From positions 110,732,965-110,796,964 of the forward strand of contig NC_081844.1 in assembly GCF_963259705.1 (NCBI RefSeq): a stretch of DNA of 64,000 nt. Direction: 5' to 3'. This document shows, piece by piece, positions 1-10,900 of the stretch. The number at the start of each line of letters is the position of its first letter. Within the stretch, counting starts at the first letter, position 1. Below the pieces are notes generated by a model. The model ran no database searches and had not been told where the DNA came from. It saw only the letters and a program-made list of their open reading frames with translations. The position numbers and the translations under genes are program-made. The stretch is from Myotis daubentonii (Eukaryota; Chordata; Mammalia; Chiroptera; Vespertilionidae).

Positions 1-363
1 CGCTCCGCCCTGTGCTCAGGAGCCGGCGCCCAGTGTCCTGGAGAGGGCGTGTGGCGCTCGGGGGGCGCTGGCCCGCTCCGCCCTGTGCTCAGGAGCCGGC
101 GCCCAGTGTCCTGGAGAGGGCGTGTGGCGCTCGGGGGGCGCTGGCCCGCTCCGCCCTGTGCGCAGGAGCCGGCGCCCAGTGTCCTGGAGAGGGCGTGTGG
201 CGCTCGGGGGGCGCTGGCCCGCTCCGCCCTGTGCGCAGGAGCCGGCGCCCAGTGTCCTGGAGAGGGCGTGTGGCGCTCGGGGGCGCTGGCCCGCTCCGCC
301 CTGTGCGCAGGAGCCGGCGCCCAGTGTCCTGGAGAGGGCGTGTGGCGCTCGGGGGCGCTGGCC
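1..363. repeat. 72-73 bp minisatellite, five copies at window edge
   Basis: Units begin at 1, 74, 147, 220 and 292, each starting cgctccgccc and containing a cgcccagtgtcctggag segment. Copies differ by a few bases (gctcagg or gcgcagg; one G fewer in the last two). The array may extend left of the window. It creates overlapping open frames on both strands that are not genes. Confidence 0.95.
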
Positions 364-2224
364 TCCCGGGACCCCGGAGAATGTTTGCATCTAATTTTCG
401 TGTGTCCGTCGGCGTTCCCCGAGCTCCTGGAGCCGGCCTCTCGGGGGTCTGGCTGAGGAGCGAGCGCGTCAGTTGACAAACGGCCCTGTCCTCTGCGGGA
501 GTCAGTCAGACCAAGTCCCAGCCAGCGGCGCTCTCTGCCCCGGGCTCCCGGCTCTGAGAAAGGCCCTGCAGGCTCTAGGAGAGGCTCGGAGGCAGCCCCC
601 GCGCCGGGCACTGATGGTCGCAGCACATCTCACGAGGTGTCTGTGCAAGCAGCTCGCTCAGCCGCGAGCCCGGGGGGATGGCAGTCTGAGTGCCCAGGGC
701 CAGCTGGTCTCGGGGGTGGTGAGGGGACGCGTGGGGCGGGAGGGGCCTCTCCCTCTGCAGGAAGTGCCAGGGCTGAGCCCTCTCCCCATCGCCGTCGGGA
801 GCACTGGGCTGGCTCCAGGGCCTGCAGCCGGGACTTGCCTGCCTGCGGTGGCAGGCATGGCTGGCCCGGACAGGCCTGTCCCCAGAGCCCGGGCCTGGGG
901 GGCAGCGCAGACTACACAGAGCAGGGTGAGGTGGGCGCCTCCGTGATCTGGCTCCGAGTCCCTCGGCCCCGGGTGACAGTGGCTCAGTCCAAGGGGCCTG
1001 GTTCCAGTTCTGGTTCTGCCTGCCACGGCCTTGGGGCACGCAGCTCTCCCCGCAAAGCTTCTGCTTCCTCCAGACCCAGGAGGATGGGGAGCAGGCCGCA
1101 TGGGCCGATGCCCAGCGATGCCACTCCGTCCCCCTGGCACAGCGACTTCGGGAGCGAGCATGCCCTGTCCGCAGGGGCGAGTGTTGGTGAGCCTTCCTGC
1201 CTGGCTCCTGTGTCACAGAAGCGGCGAGTGGGCGCACTGGGCCCCACACACACACACGAGCGAGCTGTTGTGCCTTGGGCCCCGCAGGCCCCTTGCCCAG
1301 CCTGCTGCTACAGGGCCGGTGTGCGCACCTCCACGTGGTCACCCAGGCCGCACGCCAGGCTCTGCAGGGACCTGGGCTTGCAAGTCCGCAGCACCATTCC
1401 TAGTGCGTTTTCGGCATCTCCTCCTTGCAGCTCAGGCCCAGGTGGCTTCTGTTTGGTGTCTCAGCCCTCACGTGGTCCAAGCTGAAACCCTGCAGTGGCT
1501 GGGGCCAGAGTGCGACACTCAAATCCGTCCCCGTTGTCACTGCCTCATGCATCCGGCTCTGGGATGCTCTGCGGAGAAAGAGGGGGTGGCACCTCCTCGG
1601 GGTGGGGGGCAGGCTGAGTGAGCGCCGTGAGCCAACAGAAGCACCTCCTTAGCACAGCCGACAGGTGCGCTTCGGTCATCTCACGCTGTCCCTTCTCCCG
1701 GCCTGGACATCTGCCTCCCCACAGCTCTGGCACGTCTCGCACGTCGCGCCCCGGGCCCTGCCTGCTCTCAGGGGCACTCAGCCCACCGCCCGCAGCCTGT
1801 GCTGCTGCAGAGCCGGGCGCGCTGCGTCGCCAGTGGCCGGCCTGGGCCTGTGGCTCTGGGCAGCCACCATGGACTCCACACTGCTGCCCTCTGGCCGTGT
1901 GGGTGCTGCCAAGCAGGAAGGAGCCAGGCCTGGCCCAGAGCTCGCTGGGCCCCGCCGCCTGCAGGTGGAGCTGGCCCCTCTGTGCAAGGACAAGCCGGGA
2001 TCCCCGTGCAGGGCTGTCTGTGAGGATGCTGCAACCAGGACACGCTCAGCAGGTGGGAACCCGGCTGCCCGCTTGGCCCAGGTGACAGTCACCACAGCAC
2101 GAGGTGGGTTGGACCCCCAAATGTCACTTTGCCGCTGGCCCTCACCAGCCCCCCTCAGACCTCCCCAGGCCACGGAGGTGGCGGGACCCCGAGGAGGGCT
2201 GGAGAGCTGGAGAGCTGTCAGAGC

Positions 2225-2590
2225 CACTGCTGCGTGGGTTTCAGAGGATTAAAGTTAATTAAAGAGCTTCCTCGCTTTCATTTCTCCTGTCTGCCAGCGA
2301 TTTACATGCTAATCGGCCCTGCCACTGAGAGTGAGCAAGTGTCAGCGCCAGGCCGTCACCACGCGGAAGCGGGGCGGTGAGCGCCGTGTCATATGCTTAC
2401 ACTGCGTCCGTGGACAGCGGAGGCGGGAGCCAGACACTTCCCCAAGTCAGGGCTCGGGCGTTTCAAAAACACTTTCTGAACTGTCTGCGTGGCTGACTTG
2501 ACTCTCCTCTGCTGAGGCTTGCCTTGGCTGCGTAATTGGATGCATTATGCATGGCGGTGTCTCTGCATAAGCAATCTGGTAAACAGGAGG
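2225..2590. promoter_or_regulatory. AT-rich island with POU/homeobox-like motifs (candidate enhancer)
   Basis: Within GC-rich surroundings this stretch has TTAATTAA at 2255, ATGCTAAT at 2306, a TAATTGG at about 2533 and ATGCATTATGCAT at 2540, a near-palindromic POU-dimer-like site. No transposon is recognised. The motifs are seen directly; regulatory function is inferred. Confidence 0.35.
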
Positions 2591-2793
2591 ACGCAGGAGC
2601 CCGCAGAGACGTGCTGGGCAAGCTGCCCCCCAGCCTGTCCTCGTGAAGGTGGCGGCTTCTCAGCCCTCGCTCCGCGCCTGGAGGCACAGGCACAGGCACA
2701 GGGCGGACGGTCGCTGGAGGGATGCGTGCCATGGGGGTGGGCACCACATGCTGCTCCTTCAGCCCCGTCCCTTCCGGGGCGGCCGTGGTGGAG

Positions 2794-3598
2794 TGCTGGG
2801 GTCCAACCCCAGCAGGTCCAGGGGTCCCCAAAGGTGTGGACGGAGTCGGTGAAGAAGGAATGACACAGAGGCAGCGTTCAGGTGATCATCATAGCCAGGT
2901 TCTCTTGTCAGGGTCTCCAGCCAGGTTCTATAGCCAGTTCTCCAGCCAAGTTCTGGTCTGGATCTCCAGAGAGGTTCTGTGTCCATGTTCTCTTGCTAGG
3001 TTCTCCAGCCAGGTTCAGTCACCAGGTTCTAGTCAGGCTCTCTTGCCAACCTCTGCAGTCAAGTTCAGTCCAGGATCCCCTGCCATGCTCTCTCGCCAGG
3101 CTCCGCCTCCAGGCTCTGAGGCCAGTCCCTGTCCAGGATCCTCCGGCATGCTCTCGCCAGTGAAGTTCTTCTGCCTCTAGAGAACGTTCTGTGTAGGTTC
3201 TGTGCCTAGGCTCTGTCTCTCTTGGTCCTGTCTTCCAAGCCCTGTGTTCTAAGTTCTGTGTCTTGCTGTCTTGTTACATCTGTATTTATACCAGTTGATT
3301 CAATCCTATCAATTTCTATTACAAAGGTTAGGGCATTTCTTATCTCCATTCCAGGGAGTAAAGATTATGTAGCTTAAGCATGATTGTTTGTAGTGATTAA
3401 CTACCCGCCTGGCACTTAGTTAAGGAGTTTCATCCCCTCCCTGACTTCAGGGAAAAATTCCTACCTGGGGAAACAACCTTTCTCGGAGAGGTGACCTTGG
3501 TTAAAACACAGCGCCAAGAAGGTGAGCAAACATGTTAAGAACCGTATGCCATATATGCCAGGTCCCTTGAAACAGCAAGGATGGCCCGGCTCCCGGCA
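2794..3598 (-). mobile_element. Solo LTR of an endogenous retrovirus (probably class II)
   Basis: Read on the minus strand it starts TG and ends CA, with a TATAAATA box at 3283-3290 (minus). It is closely similar to the LTR at 57626-58292 along its length. Flanks gtggag and ggggag look like a 6-bp target duplication with one mismatch; 6 bp is typical of class II (betaretrovirus-like) elements. The part downstream of the TATA box contains a short internal repeat of the type agaacctggctgg, expanded compared with the other copy (805 versus 667 bp). No internal viral genes adjoin it. Confidence 0.85.
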
Positions 3599-4054
3599 GG
3601 GGAGGTGGCGTCGTGGTAACCTGACGGAGTCCCCCTTCCTCGGGCAGAGGGAGGGCTGTGACCCGTCACGCACAGAGGCCTCCCAGCCTTCCCACCCGCT
3701 GTCGCCCACACCTGCCGAGTGTCGCTCATGAGCCAAGAGCTGTGCTGGGCACCACTTTAAGGTGCTTAGGGTGGCACCTGGCACTGTGCCCGGGAGGCGA
3801 AGAGGGGGAGCTCAGCACCCAGACCCTGGCCGCACCTGCAGACAGCATGGGCTTGGAGGGCCAGGCTGGGGGCCTGGGACCCAGGGGACAGCACGGGGTG
3901 AGCTGCCCTCTTGTTCAGACTCGGAAGTGAGGGGCCGGCGGCCCTGCAGGGCAAGGGTGCCTGTGGATGCTTGCTTTTGGTTTGGGGGAGCGGCTCCTGC
4001 CGAGTCTCCGTGCTCACCGCCCAAGCTGCTGCCGAGGCTCTGGTCCTTTTACTG

Positions 4055-4473
4055 TCCCACACGGGGCCCACCACCTGTGCCCCCTGGTGGCAGGTGTCCC
4101 ACACGGGGCCCACCACCTGTGCCCCCTGGTGGCAGGTGTCCCACACGGGGCCCACCACCTGTGCCCTCTGGTGGCAGGTGTCCCACACGGGGCCCACCAC
4201 CTGTGCCCTCTGGTGGCAGGTGTCCCACACGGGGCCCACCACCTGTGCCCCCTGGTGGCAGGTGTCCCACACGGGGCCCACCACCTGTGCCCTCTGGTGG
4301 AAGGTGTCCCACACGGGGCCCACCACCTGTGCCCCCTGGTGGCAGGTGTCCCACACGGGGCCCACCACCTGTGCCCCCTGGTGGCAGGTGTCCCACACGG
4401 GGCCCACCACCTGTGCCCTCTGGTGGCAGGTGTCCCACACGGGGCCCACCACCTGTGCCCCTGGTGGCAGGTG
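4055..4473. repeat. 42-bp minisatellite, 10 copies, each with a CTCF-like motif
   Basis: Units start every 42 bp from 4055 to 4433. Each contains gtgccccctggtggca or the variant with ccctctggtgg. The reverse complement has CCACCAGGGGGCAC or CCACCAGAGGGCAC, which fits the CTCF core consensus CCASYAGRKGGCRS at all positions in copies 1-9. Copy 10 has lost one C and no longer fits. Copies 3, 4, 6 and 9 carry the CTC variant. Because 42 is a multiple of three, every frame stays open and gives spurious repetitive proteins. Confidence 0.95.
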
Positions 4474-6541
4474 CCCCGCATGGAGCCCTCCCAGTTACCA
4501 GCACCTTCTCCTCTTCCTCCCCCTCCTCCTCAGGGAGGCACTGAGCCCAGTCCTGCTCCCACAGGCGTGGGGCCCTGAGTGGGGGACACGAGTGAGCGGC
4601 CCTCATTCAGGTCTCAGGCGGCTGCTGTGAAGGAGCAGGCGGGTGTGCAGCAGTCAGGGCGGGCGTCCTTGGCAGTGGACGCCTACGCTCTAGAGCCACC
4701 CCTCATCCTTAGTGGCAGCAGAGGGCCGAGGTTGAGGCTCCAGGCGGGAGTCTGTTACTTCAGCAGTCGGGGGGCCGTGGGCAAAGGGGGCGCAGCTGCA
4801 GTCCCCTGCCCCACCCTGCAGGCTGGGAAGGGCCTGGAGAAGCCAGGACGCCGCGAGAGAGGCCTTGCCGCCTCCCAGTGCCCTCGGGGCTGGTGCGCGG
4901 GCCCTGCGGTGCGAGGCGGACGCAGAGGGAGCCCTGTTCCGCATCCCGTGCCCTCTGCCCGAGGGGCCTGGACGGGCCAAGGCACACAGTCTTTCCTGCC
5001 AGGGCTGTGATAGCAAATACGTTCTAACGTCTTCCCTGGCCAGGTGCTTGGTGTCTGACAAGGAAGAGGCGTAGAGTGGTGAAGGGATGTATCTCACCTG
5101 CCTGCAGAGCTGGCCTTGCCCTTGCGTGGAGCAGGCAGAGAACCGCGAGTGAATGTGAAGCTGTGGTAATGGCCAGAGAGGGGAGCAGTGCGTTGGGACC
5201 CTTCCCCCCAGCAGGCCCCGCCCTGGGGCCCCGCGAGGCTCCTGTCTCCCCCCCCCCACCCCACCCCCCACAGCCTGGGAAAGCCCAAGGCAGCCACAGG
5301 TACCCGAGGGGGTTCAGTTGCAATCACGGGTGTTTGGTTTTAATAAGTGGAGGCCATTCCCAGAAGGTGGGGCTAATCCTAGTGACCCCGAGGCTGAGGC
5401 GGGAGGAGGCACCAGTGACCCTCAGTTTGTGCACAGATGACAGGCACCTGGGGTGAGAGCTGCCTCCCGCCCACGGCTACGGCTGAGGAAGCTGAGGCCG
5501 AGGGAGGCTTAGTCATTGACGGTGGGCCCTCGAGCCACACGGTTGAACTGCACCCTCTCACGCAGGTTTTCAGTAAATTCCCCGGGAGGATTTGGAGATC
5601 TTCCTCCCGCAAAGCCGTTGCATTGGGACCGGCTGCTGCGGTCCGTCGTCCCTGGGGAGAGGCGGGCGTCTCCTCTTCCCTCGGCTGCAGCGTCCTGTCT
5701 GTAGGACCGTGTTGATGGGGCGGGTGGCGAGGCCCAGCCCCTTCCCTGCTTGAGCATCGGGCTGAGCGCCCGCTCCCCGCGGCACCCACGCTGTCGGCGG
5801 GTGGGGGCCTGCTGTGGGGAGTGGATGCTGGGGATGCATTACGGCCTCCGTAAATGAGACGGATCTGTAACGCGCCGCGTGGAAGCGAAGGGAAATTGCT
5901 TCAGGAAATCTCAGTTGATTCCCACTCCTCCACAGGAGGTGTTGTGGCGCTTCTAGCAGGAGGTGGGAGTGCGAGAACACGGCTGCTGGGGAGACGCAGA
6001 GCTGTCCCCACCCTCCGGCTGCGTGTAGGTGGGTGGCGGGGGTGACACAGGAAGCCAGGCCGCCCGGGCCTCAGTGACTCACAGTGGGGCCGCGGGTCAG
6101 GCCTGCTCTCTGCACCGGGCGCCCGTGTGGGCGCAGGGCAGGTGCTAGGGCTGCCTGCCCGCCTGCGGCCCTGCAGGGAGGACAGCGCCAGCTCTGACAG
6201 CAGCCTGCAGGTCCGTGGCCTGTGCCCTCACAGGGCTGCTCTGGGCCTGGGAGCCCAGCAGAAATGAGCTCAGTGAAAGGTAAACGGGCCACCAGGTCTC
6301 TGTGAGGAGCTGACGGAAAGACGGGGAGTGAAATACAGCAGAGCAGGCAGGGTGGCCTGGGGGACAGGCAGGGATGCGGTCTGAGCCGGGACCAGGCACA
6401 GCGCGGCCATGGAGGACAGAGGGGCCGAGGCCCCGAGGAAGCCACTGGGAGCAGAGCCCTTGGGGTGTGGCATGACCGGGGGCCCCGGGGCCTCCTCTGC
6501 ACTCACCTGGGAGGGTAGTTGGTGGGAAACTCCGTCACTGG

Positions 6542-6700
6542 CCCTGGCTGGGTGTTTGGAACATCGTCCCGTCCACCAAAAGATGGTGGTTCAGTTCCCA
6601 GTCAGGGCACATACCCAGGTTGTAAGTTCAATCCCTGGTTGGGGCACATATGGGAGGCAACCGATCAACGTTTCTCTCTCTCCCCCCCCCCCTTGCTCAT
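6542..6700 (+). mobile_element. Ves-type SINE, plus orientation, diverged
   Basis: Begins ccctggctggg, has tRNA-like box B sequence ggttcagttccc and a second repeat of it (gttcaatccctgg), followed by aaccgatcaacg and a CT-rich tail. This is the layout of the bat tRNA-derived Ves SINE, lacking its usual poly(A) end. Confidence 0.75.
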
Positions 6701-6702
6701 CA

Positions 6703-6900
6703 GGAAGTTGAGTGGTTAGAGCACCGGCCTGTGCACTGGAGGGTCGTGGCTTCGATTTCTGGTCCAGGGCATGTAACTGGGTTGCCAGTTTGACCTTGGC
6801 CTGGGTCAGGGTGCAAGCAGAAGGCCACCAATCTATGTGCCTCTCTCTCTCTCCTTCTCCCTCCATCCCTCCCACTCTCTCCAAAAGTCAACAGAAAACT
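6703..6900 (+). mobile_element. Second Ves-type SINE in direct tandem
   Basis: Directly follows the previous SINE. It shows agttgagtggttagagcac (box A region), then ggcttcgatttctggtccaggg (box B region), then the CT-rich middle and a short tail. The two adjacent copies in one orientation may be two insertions, one into the tail of the other. Confidence 0.75.
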
Positions 6901-7160
6901 GTCCCCGTGGGCTCTGGGCGGGCAGGGCTGGTGGTTGGGGCGTTTGGTCGGCACGGAGGGGAGGCTGGCTGTGGGTGACCGCTGGCCCCGCCTCTGATGG
7001 TCCCGCCGGAGCGGTGGTGTCGCGCCCCAGGCTGGCTGCAGCCTTATCTCCGCGGGAAGCCAAGCGGGAAGTGCACTGGGTGGCGCTGCCTCACGCTCCT
7101 GGGCGGCCGTTCATAGAATTGCATTCTGCTGAAGGGACTCCTGGGTCACGCGCCGTCTAC

Positions 7161-7226
7161 TGAGCGGGCCTTTTATTTTATTTTATTTTATTTTATTTTT
7201 TAAGATTTCATTGAGCGGGCCTTTTA
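7161..7226 (-). mobile_element. Tail-only retrotransposition insert with target duplication
   Basis: A 15-bp direct repeat tgagcgggccttttA flanks an insert of about 36 bp made of (TTTTA)n plus ttttttaagatttcat. On the minus strand this is a SINE 3' end and A-rich tail and nothing else, so it is an extremely 5'-truncated retrotransposition product. Confidence 0.7.
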
Positions 7227-7802
7227 ACCAGTCAGCTGCAGTAGTGAGTTTTGATGACTCTGACAGCCTGGCTTTGAACTGCCGTCTCAGCTTTCCTGCA
7301 TGTGGGGCTGTGGAGGGTGGGGGGCCCCCACCACCCCGTGACCCCTCCCTCCTGGGCTTGTGAGGGGGACTTCCCAGTGCTCACGCTGGCCTCTGGGCCG
7401 GGGGCGGGGTTCTTTCCTGCCCGTCCTCCTGGCTCCCACATCGCACTGTCAGCTCGGTCCCGGGTCCCCCCCTCCTCTCTGCCTGCTCAGAAGCTCCGGG
7501 CGCCCCCTCCAGGCCCCGCACCCGCCCTCCTCTCCTCCCTCCCGTGACCCGCAGCCTGGGCCCCAGGTGCAGCTCAGTCTCCTGGCCCAGCCCGTCTGGC
7601 CGAGGGCCTGGGTCCGTGTACGGCGCACGGGGCCTGCGGGCTGGGTGTTTCCTGCTCAGCTGCGTGTAGGTGCTGACAGCTGTAGAGGGGCCCTGACTTC
7701 AAGCCCCTTCCCCAGCCGCCTTTGGAGTTTAACGCCGGGAGGTGCTATGTCCCGGGAGCGCAGCGCCAGGTCCTCAGAGAGCTAGCCCAGCGCCGCCTCC
7801 TC

Positions 7803-7858
7803 TCCCTTCTCTCTCTGAAATCAATGAAAACGTTTAAAAAATAAAAATAAAAAAAGGT
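7803..7858 (+). mobile_element. 3' end and A-rich tail of a Ves-type SINE
   Basis: The segment ctctctctgaaatcaatgaa followed by an AAAAATAAAAATAAA-rich run is the standard 3' end of this SINE family. The 5' portion is missing or too diverged to see. Confidence 0.55.
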
Positions 7859-10479
7859 GTGGAGTGACTGAGTGGAGTGGAGGAAGTGGACCTGTGGGGC
7901 CGGGTCTGGGGCAGAAGGAGGAGCTGCCGAGAATGTGGGAAGCGGCCCCTGGGGACTCCTTCCAGACCAGCTCAGGCTCCCGTGGGCGGCAGGAGAGTGC
8001 ACCAGGCCGCGGCCATGGCGGTGGAGCCGGGAGGGGCGGCAGGAGTGCACACAGGTGGGGATGGCGCTCGCCGTGCTGCCAGCACCCGGGTGGGCACCAG
8101 GCAGGCTGGGACACTCGTGGCTCTGGGACCTTGGTGGACCCTCCATCTCTGTTTCTTTCCCGGAGAAGTGGGTTATGAATTACTGAGGGGCCTGCTGAAG
8201 TGGGGGTGCTAGGCAGTGGAGCGGAGCGGCTGGCCTTTCCCTGTCCTCCTGCTGCCCGTCCTGGCCATTGTCCAGTTAGAAGAGCGATGCAGTGGGAAGG
8301 ACCAGGGGACAGCGTTGGCCGCGCTGCCTCCTGCGTGACCGTGCGACCCTGAGGGGGTCTGCGCTGCCCCCCCCCCCAGGCGAGCACTCAGGCTCAGAGG
8401 GGCCGATCGCTTCTCCTGAGGTCACAGCGTGTCAGTGTGAAGCCAGGGTTTGCGCCCAGCCTGTTCTGACTTGGGAGCTGGCCTGGCACTTGCGCCCACC
8501 TGTGCCCGCTGGCCTCCAGGAGCTCCTCTTCTCATTCGCCTCCTGTGGGGGCGCTGGCCTCCCTCGGGCTGAGCTCTTGTCCCGGGCTCTCCTGGTGGGC
8601 TCCACGCCTCCTCGAGGCAGCGGCCCTCCCTGCGCGGCCCTGGGCGCTGTGGCTCCTGGCCTTGTCCTCAGGTCCCCTGCTCCCCTCCCGCCCCTCCCAC
8701 GCCGAGGCCTGAGGCTGGAGATGGGGCTGCCCCTGGAGAGGGAGCCTGCCCTCGGGCGTGTCCCAAATGCCAGCAGGAGGCCGGCAGAGGCTGGGTCCCC
8801 ACTGTCCAGGGCGCGCGAAGCACCACTGCCAGGGAGCCCCTCGCCGCGGGTGCGGCGGTGCCCAGGTGTGTGTGTCTCCCCCGCAGGTGGGCTCCCCCAC
8901 CTGTTTGGGCAGCACGTCAACGCTCAGCACAGTCCCCTCCCGGAGGACCAGCTGCTGAAGGTCAGTCAGCCCATGGCTGTCCTGTGAGGGGCCGGTGCCA
9001 GCCCCGCCCTCCTGCTCATTGGCCTTTCCCCACCCGGCCCAGCGGGGAAGCCCCTGGCACCCTCCGCGCCCAGCCTTCCCTGGGACCCTCTCCAGCTCTC
9101 AGAGGGGAGGCCTGCACTCCCCCGCCCACTGCGAGCCCAGCACTGCGTCTCCATGCTCAGACCCAGGTTCAAGTCACATGAGCCATCGCTCTGCCTGCAG
9201 GAGGGCTGACGTGAGACCGAGAGCAGAAACTCCCTGCCTCTCCCGAGCCAGCCCCTGCCCCGACACGGGAGAAACCCTCCCTCCCTGCGTCTCGTGCTCT
9301 GGGCAGCGCCAGGCGGGGGCATGGGGGGGCCGGTCAGAGGCCTCCCTTCCGGGCTGAGGTTGTAGAGGAAAGACGGACGATGCCCAAAGTGCGCGGGGCT
9401 GGGGGAGAAGTTCCCAGAAGCGGGGCCAGCAGAGGTGAGGTGAGGCGAGGGCGGGCTCAGTATCTTGAGGGGCAGATGGGAGGTGGGTGGCCTCTGCTGT
9501 TGTCCAGGACGGGGCCTCCCGCGTCATCACGGGAGCCTGGTTTGTCACCACCTTCTCCTGCCAGGACTCCCGGGCCCCCCGGTCCCTGGCCCCGGCAGCT
9601 GCTGGCATGGCCTGCCCCGTCGTGTGTCGCTGGCCTCGCGTGTTTGGGGACAGTCACCGCCTGCCCCTGCGTCCCTGCTCGGGCTGCCCAGGCTGGGGCT
9701 CGGCTGCAGGGCTCGGCCGGTTACACTCACGGGGATGGTAGCTGGTCATTGGCCGGCCAGTGCCTGTCGTCCTGGACTTGGCACCTGTGAGCCCAGGTTC
9801 TTCCCCAGAAAACTGGCCTGGACCTGCTCGTGGGTGCTCCTCCACACCTGCCAGCTGCCCAGGCTCTTCCCTCCCCTGGTGCCCACAGGAAGCACCGATT
9901 CGCCAAGACCTTCCATTTCTGCCGCCCTCGGGTCTGGGCTCCTACTGGGCGTGCTCCGAGCTTGCAGGCCTCACCGGGTCCTGGTACTGACCTGCCGCAC
10001 TTGTCAGCTCAGAGCTGCAGGCAGACAGGGAGGTGGGCAGGAAGACTGCCCGGGCGAGGCCTTGCCAGCCAGGCCAGGGGTGCTCAAGGCTGGACTCAGC
10101 CGCCGACTCCAGGACGTGGCCCACCCTCGTCCCCGAGTCGGGCACTGGCTCAAGACCCCTTTTGGAGACCAGGAGGGCCGGGTGCGCTGGGCGCCGGCCC
10201 ACAGCTTGTGCAGACCCCCTGGTGGAAGGGGGCGAGTGGCCCGGGCACCCTCCTCTGCCACCCTCCCCCAAGTCCGAGTTCATGTCCTGTGTGTAATGCT
10301 CTTCCATGCTCTGAGTTGCATTAATCACGCGGCGGGCAAACGTGACTGCTCCCAAGCAGGCCTGCTCGGCACCGGGAAACACACCCTGTTTGGGCTTCTG
10401 GGGCAAGTGTCCTCGCTTCCCGGCAGCCCGGGCGCCGGCTGCGCAGCCGTCAGTCGCCACACTTGCTCGAGTGGAAACG

Positions 10480-10900
10480 AAGCAAACGCCCCACAAGTGG
10501 AATCAGTCATTAAAAAGTCGTTATCCAATCAAACCAGCACAGTTCAGTGACCAAACAATTTCTCTAAAAGGTACAACAACTTCCCATTTTACAGTTTCCT
10601 CTCTGCTGGCCACGGCGAGGCTGCGCTGGAACCGAGAGCAGGCGCGGGTGGGATTTATGGTCAATAACAGCGCGATTACGGCGTGTTTATGAAGGAAACC
10701 CCTCCCCGGCCCTGGCGTGCGGCTCGGTAACCAGCTCAGAGCCATAAAAGTCAGTGGGAAGATAGAGGATTTCAATAAAATTATGACACTCAATAAACCT
10801 TCCTGTGGAAACAAATTTTCCACGGATATGTGACCAGTTCCAGTTGGATTTGTAACTTTAATTTCTCACTTATTGGATTTCTTGTCATCAACTAATTATG
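10480..10900. promoter_or_regulatory. AT-rich island with clustered HOX/CDX-like motifs (candidate enhancer)
   Basis: A 420-bp AT-richer block without recognisable transposon sequence inside GC-rich intron. It has TTTATGG at 10654, TTTATGA at 10686, CCATAAA at 10742 and CAATAAA at 10773 and 10791, plus a GATA at about 10761. Five posterior-HOX/CDX-type sites lie in under 150 bp. The motifs are observed; conservation and activity are not tested. Confidence 0.4.

Noticed and set aside
3762..4630. Repetitive proteins from the 42-bp minisatellite
   Set aside because: The unit length is a multiple of three so all frames stay open; multiple frames on both strands give equally long products.
8870..8990. 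Possible exon after the cccccgcag at about 8886
   Set aside because: The following codons do not resemble MAD1 and no donor in phase is found.
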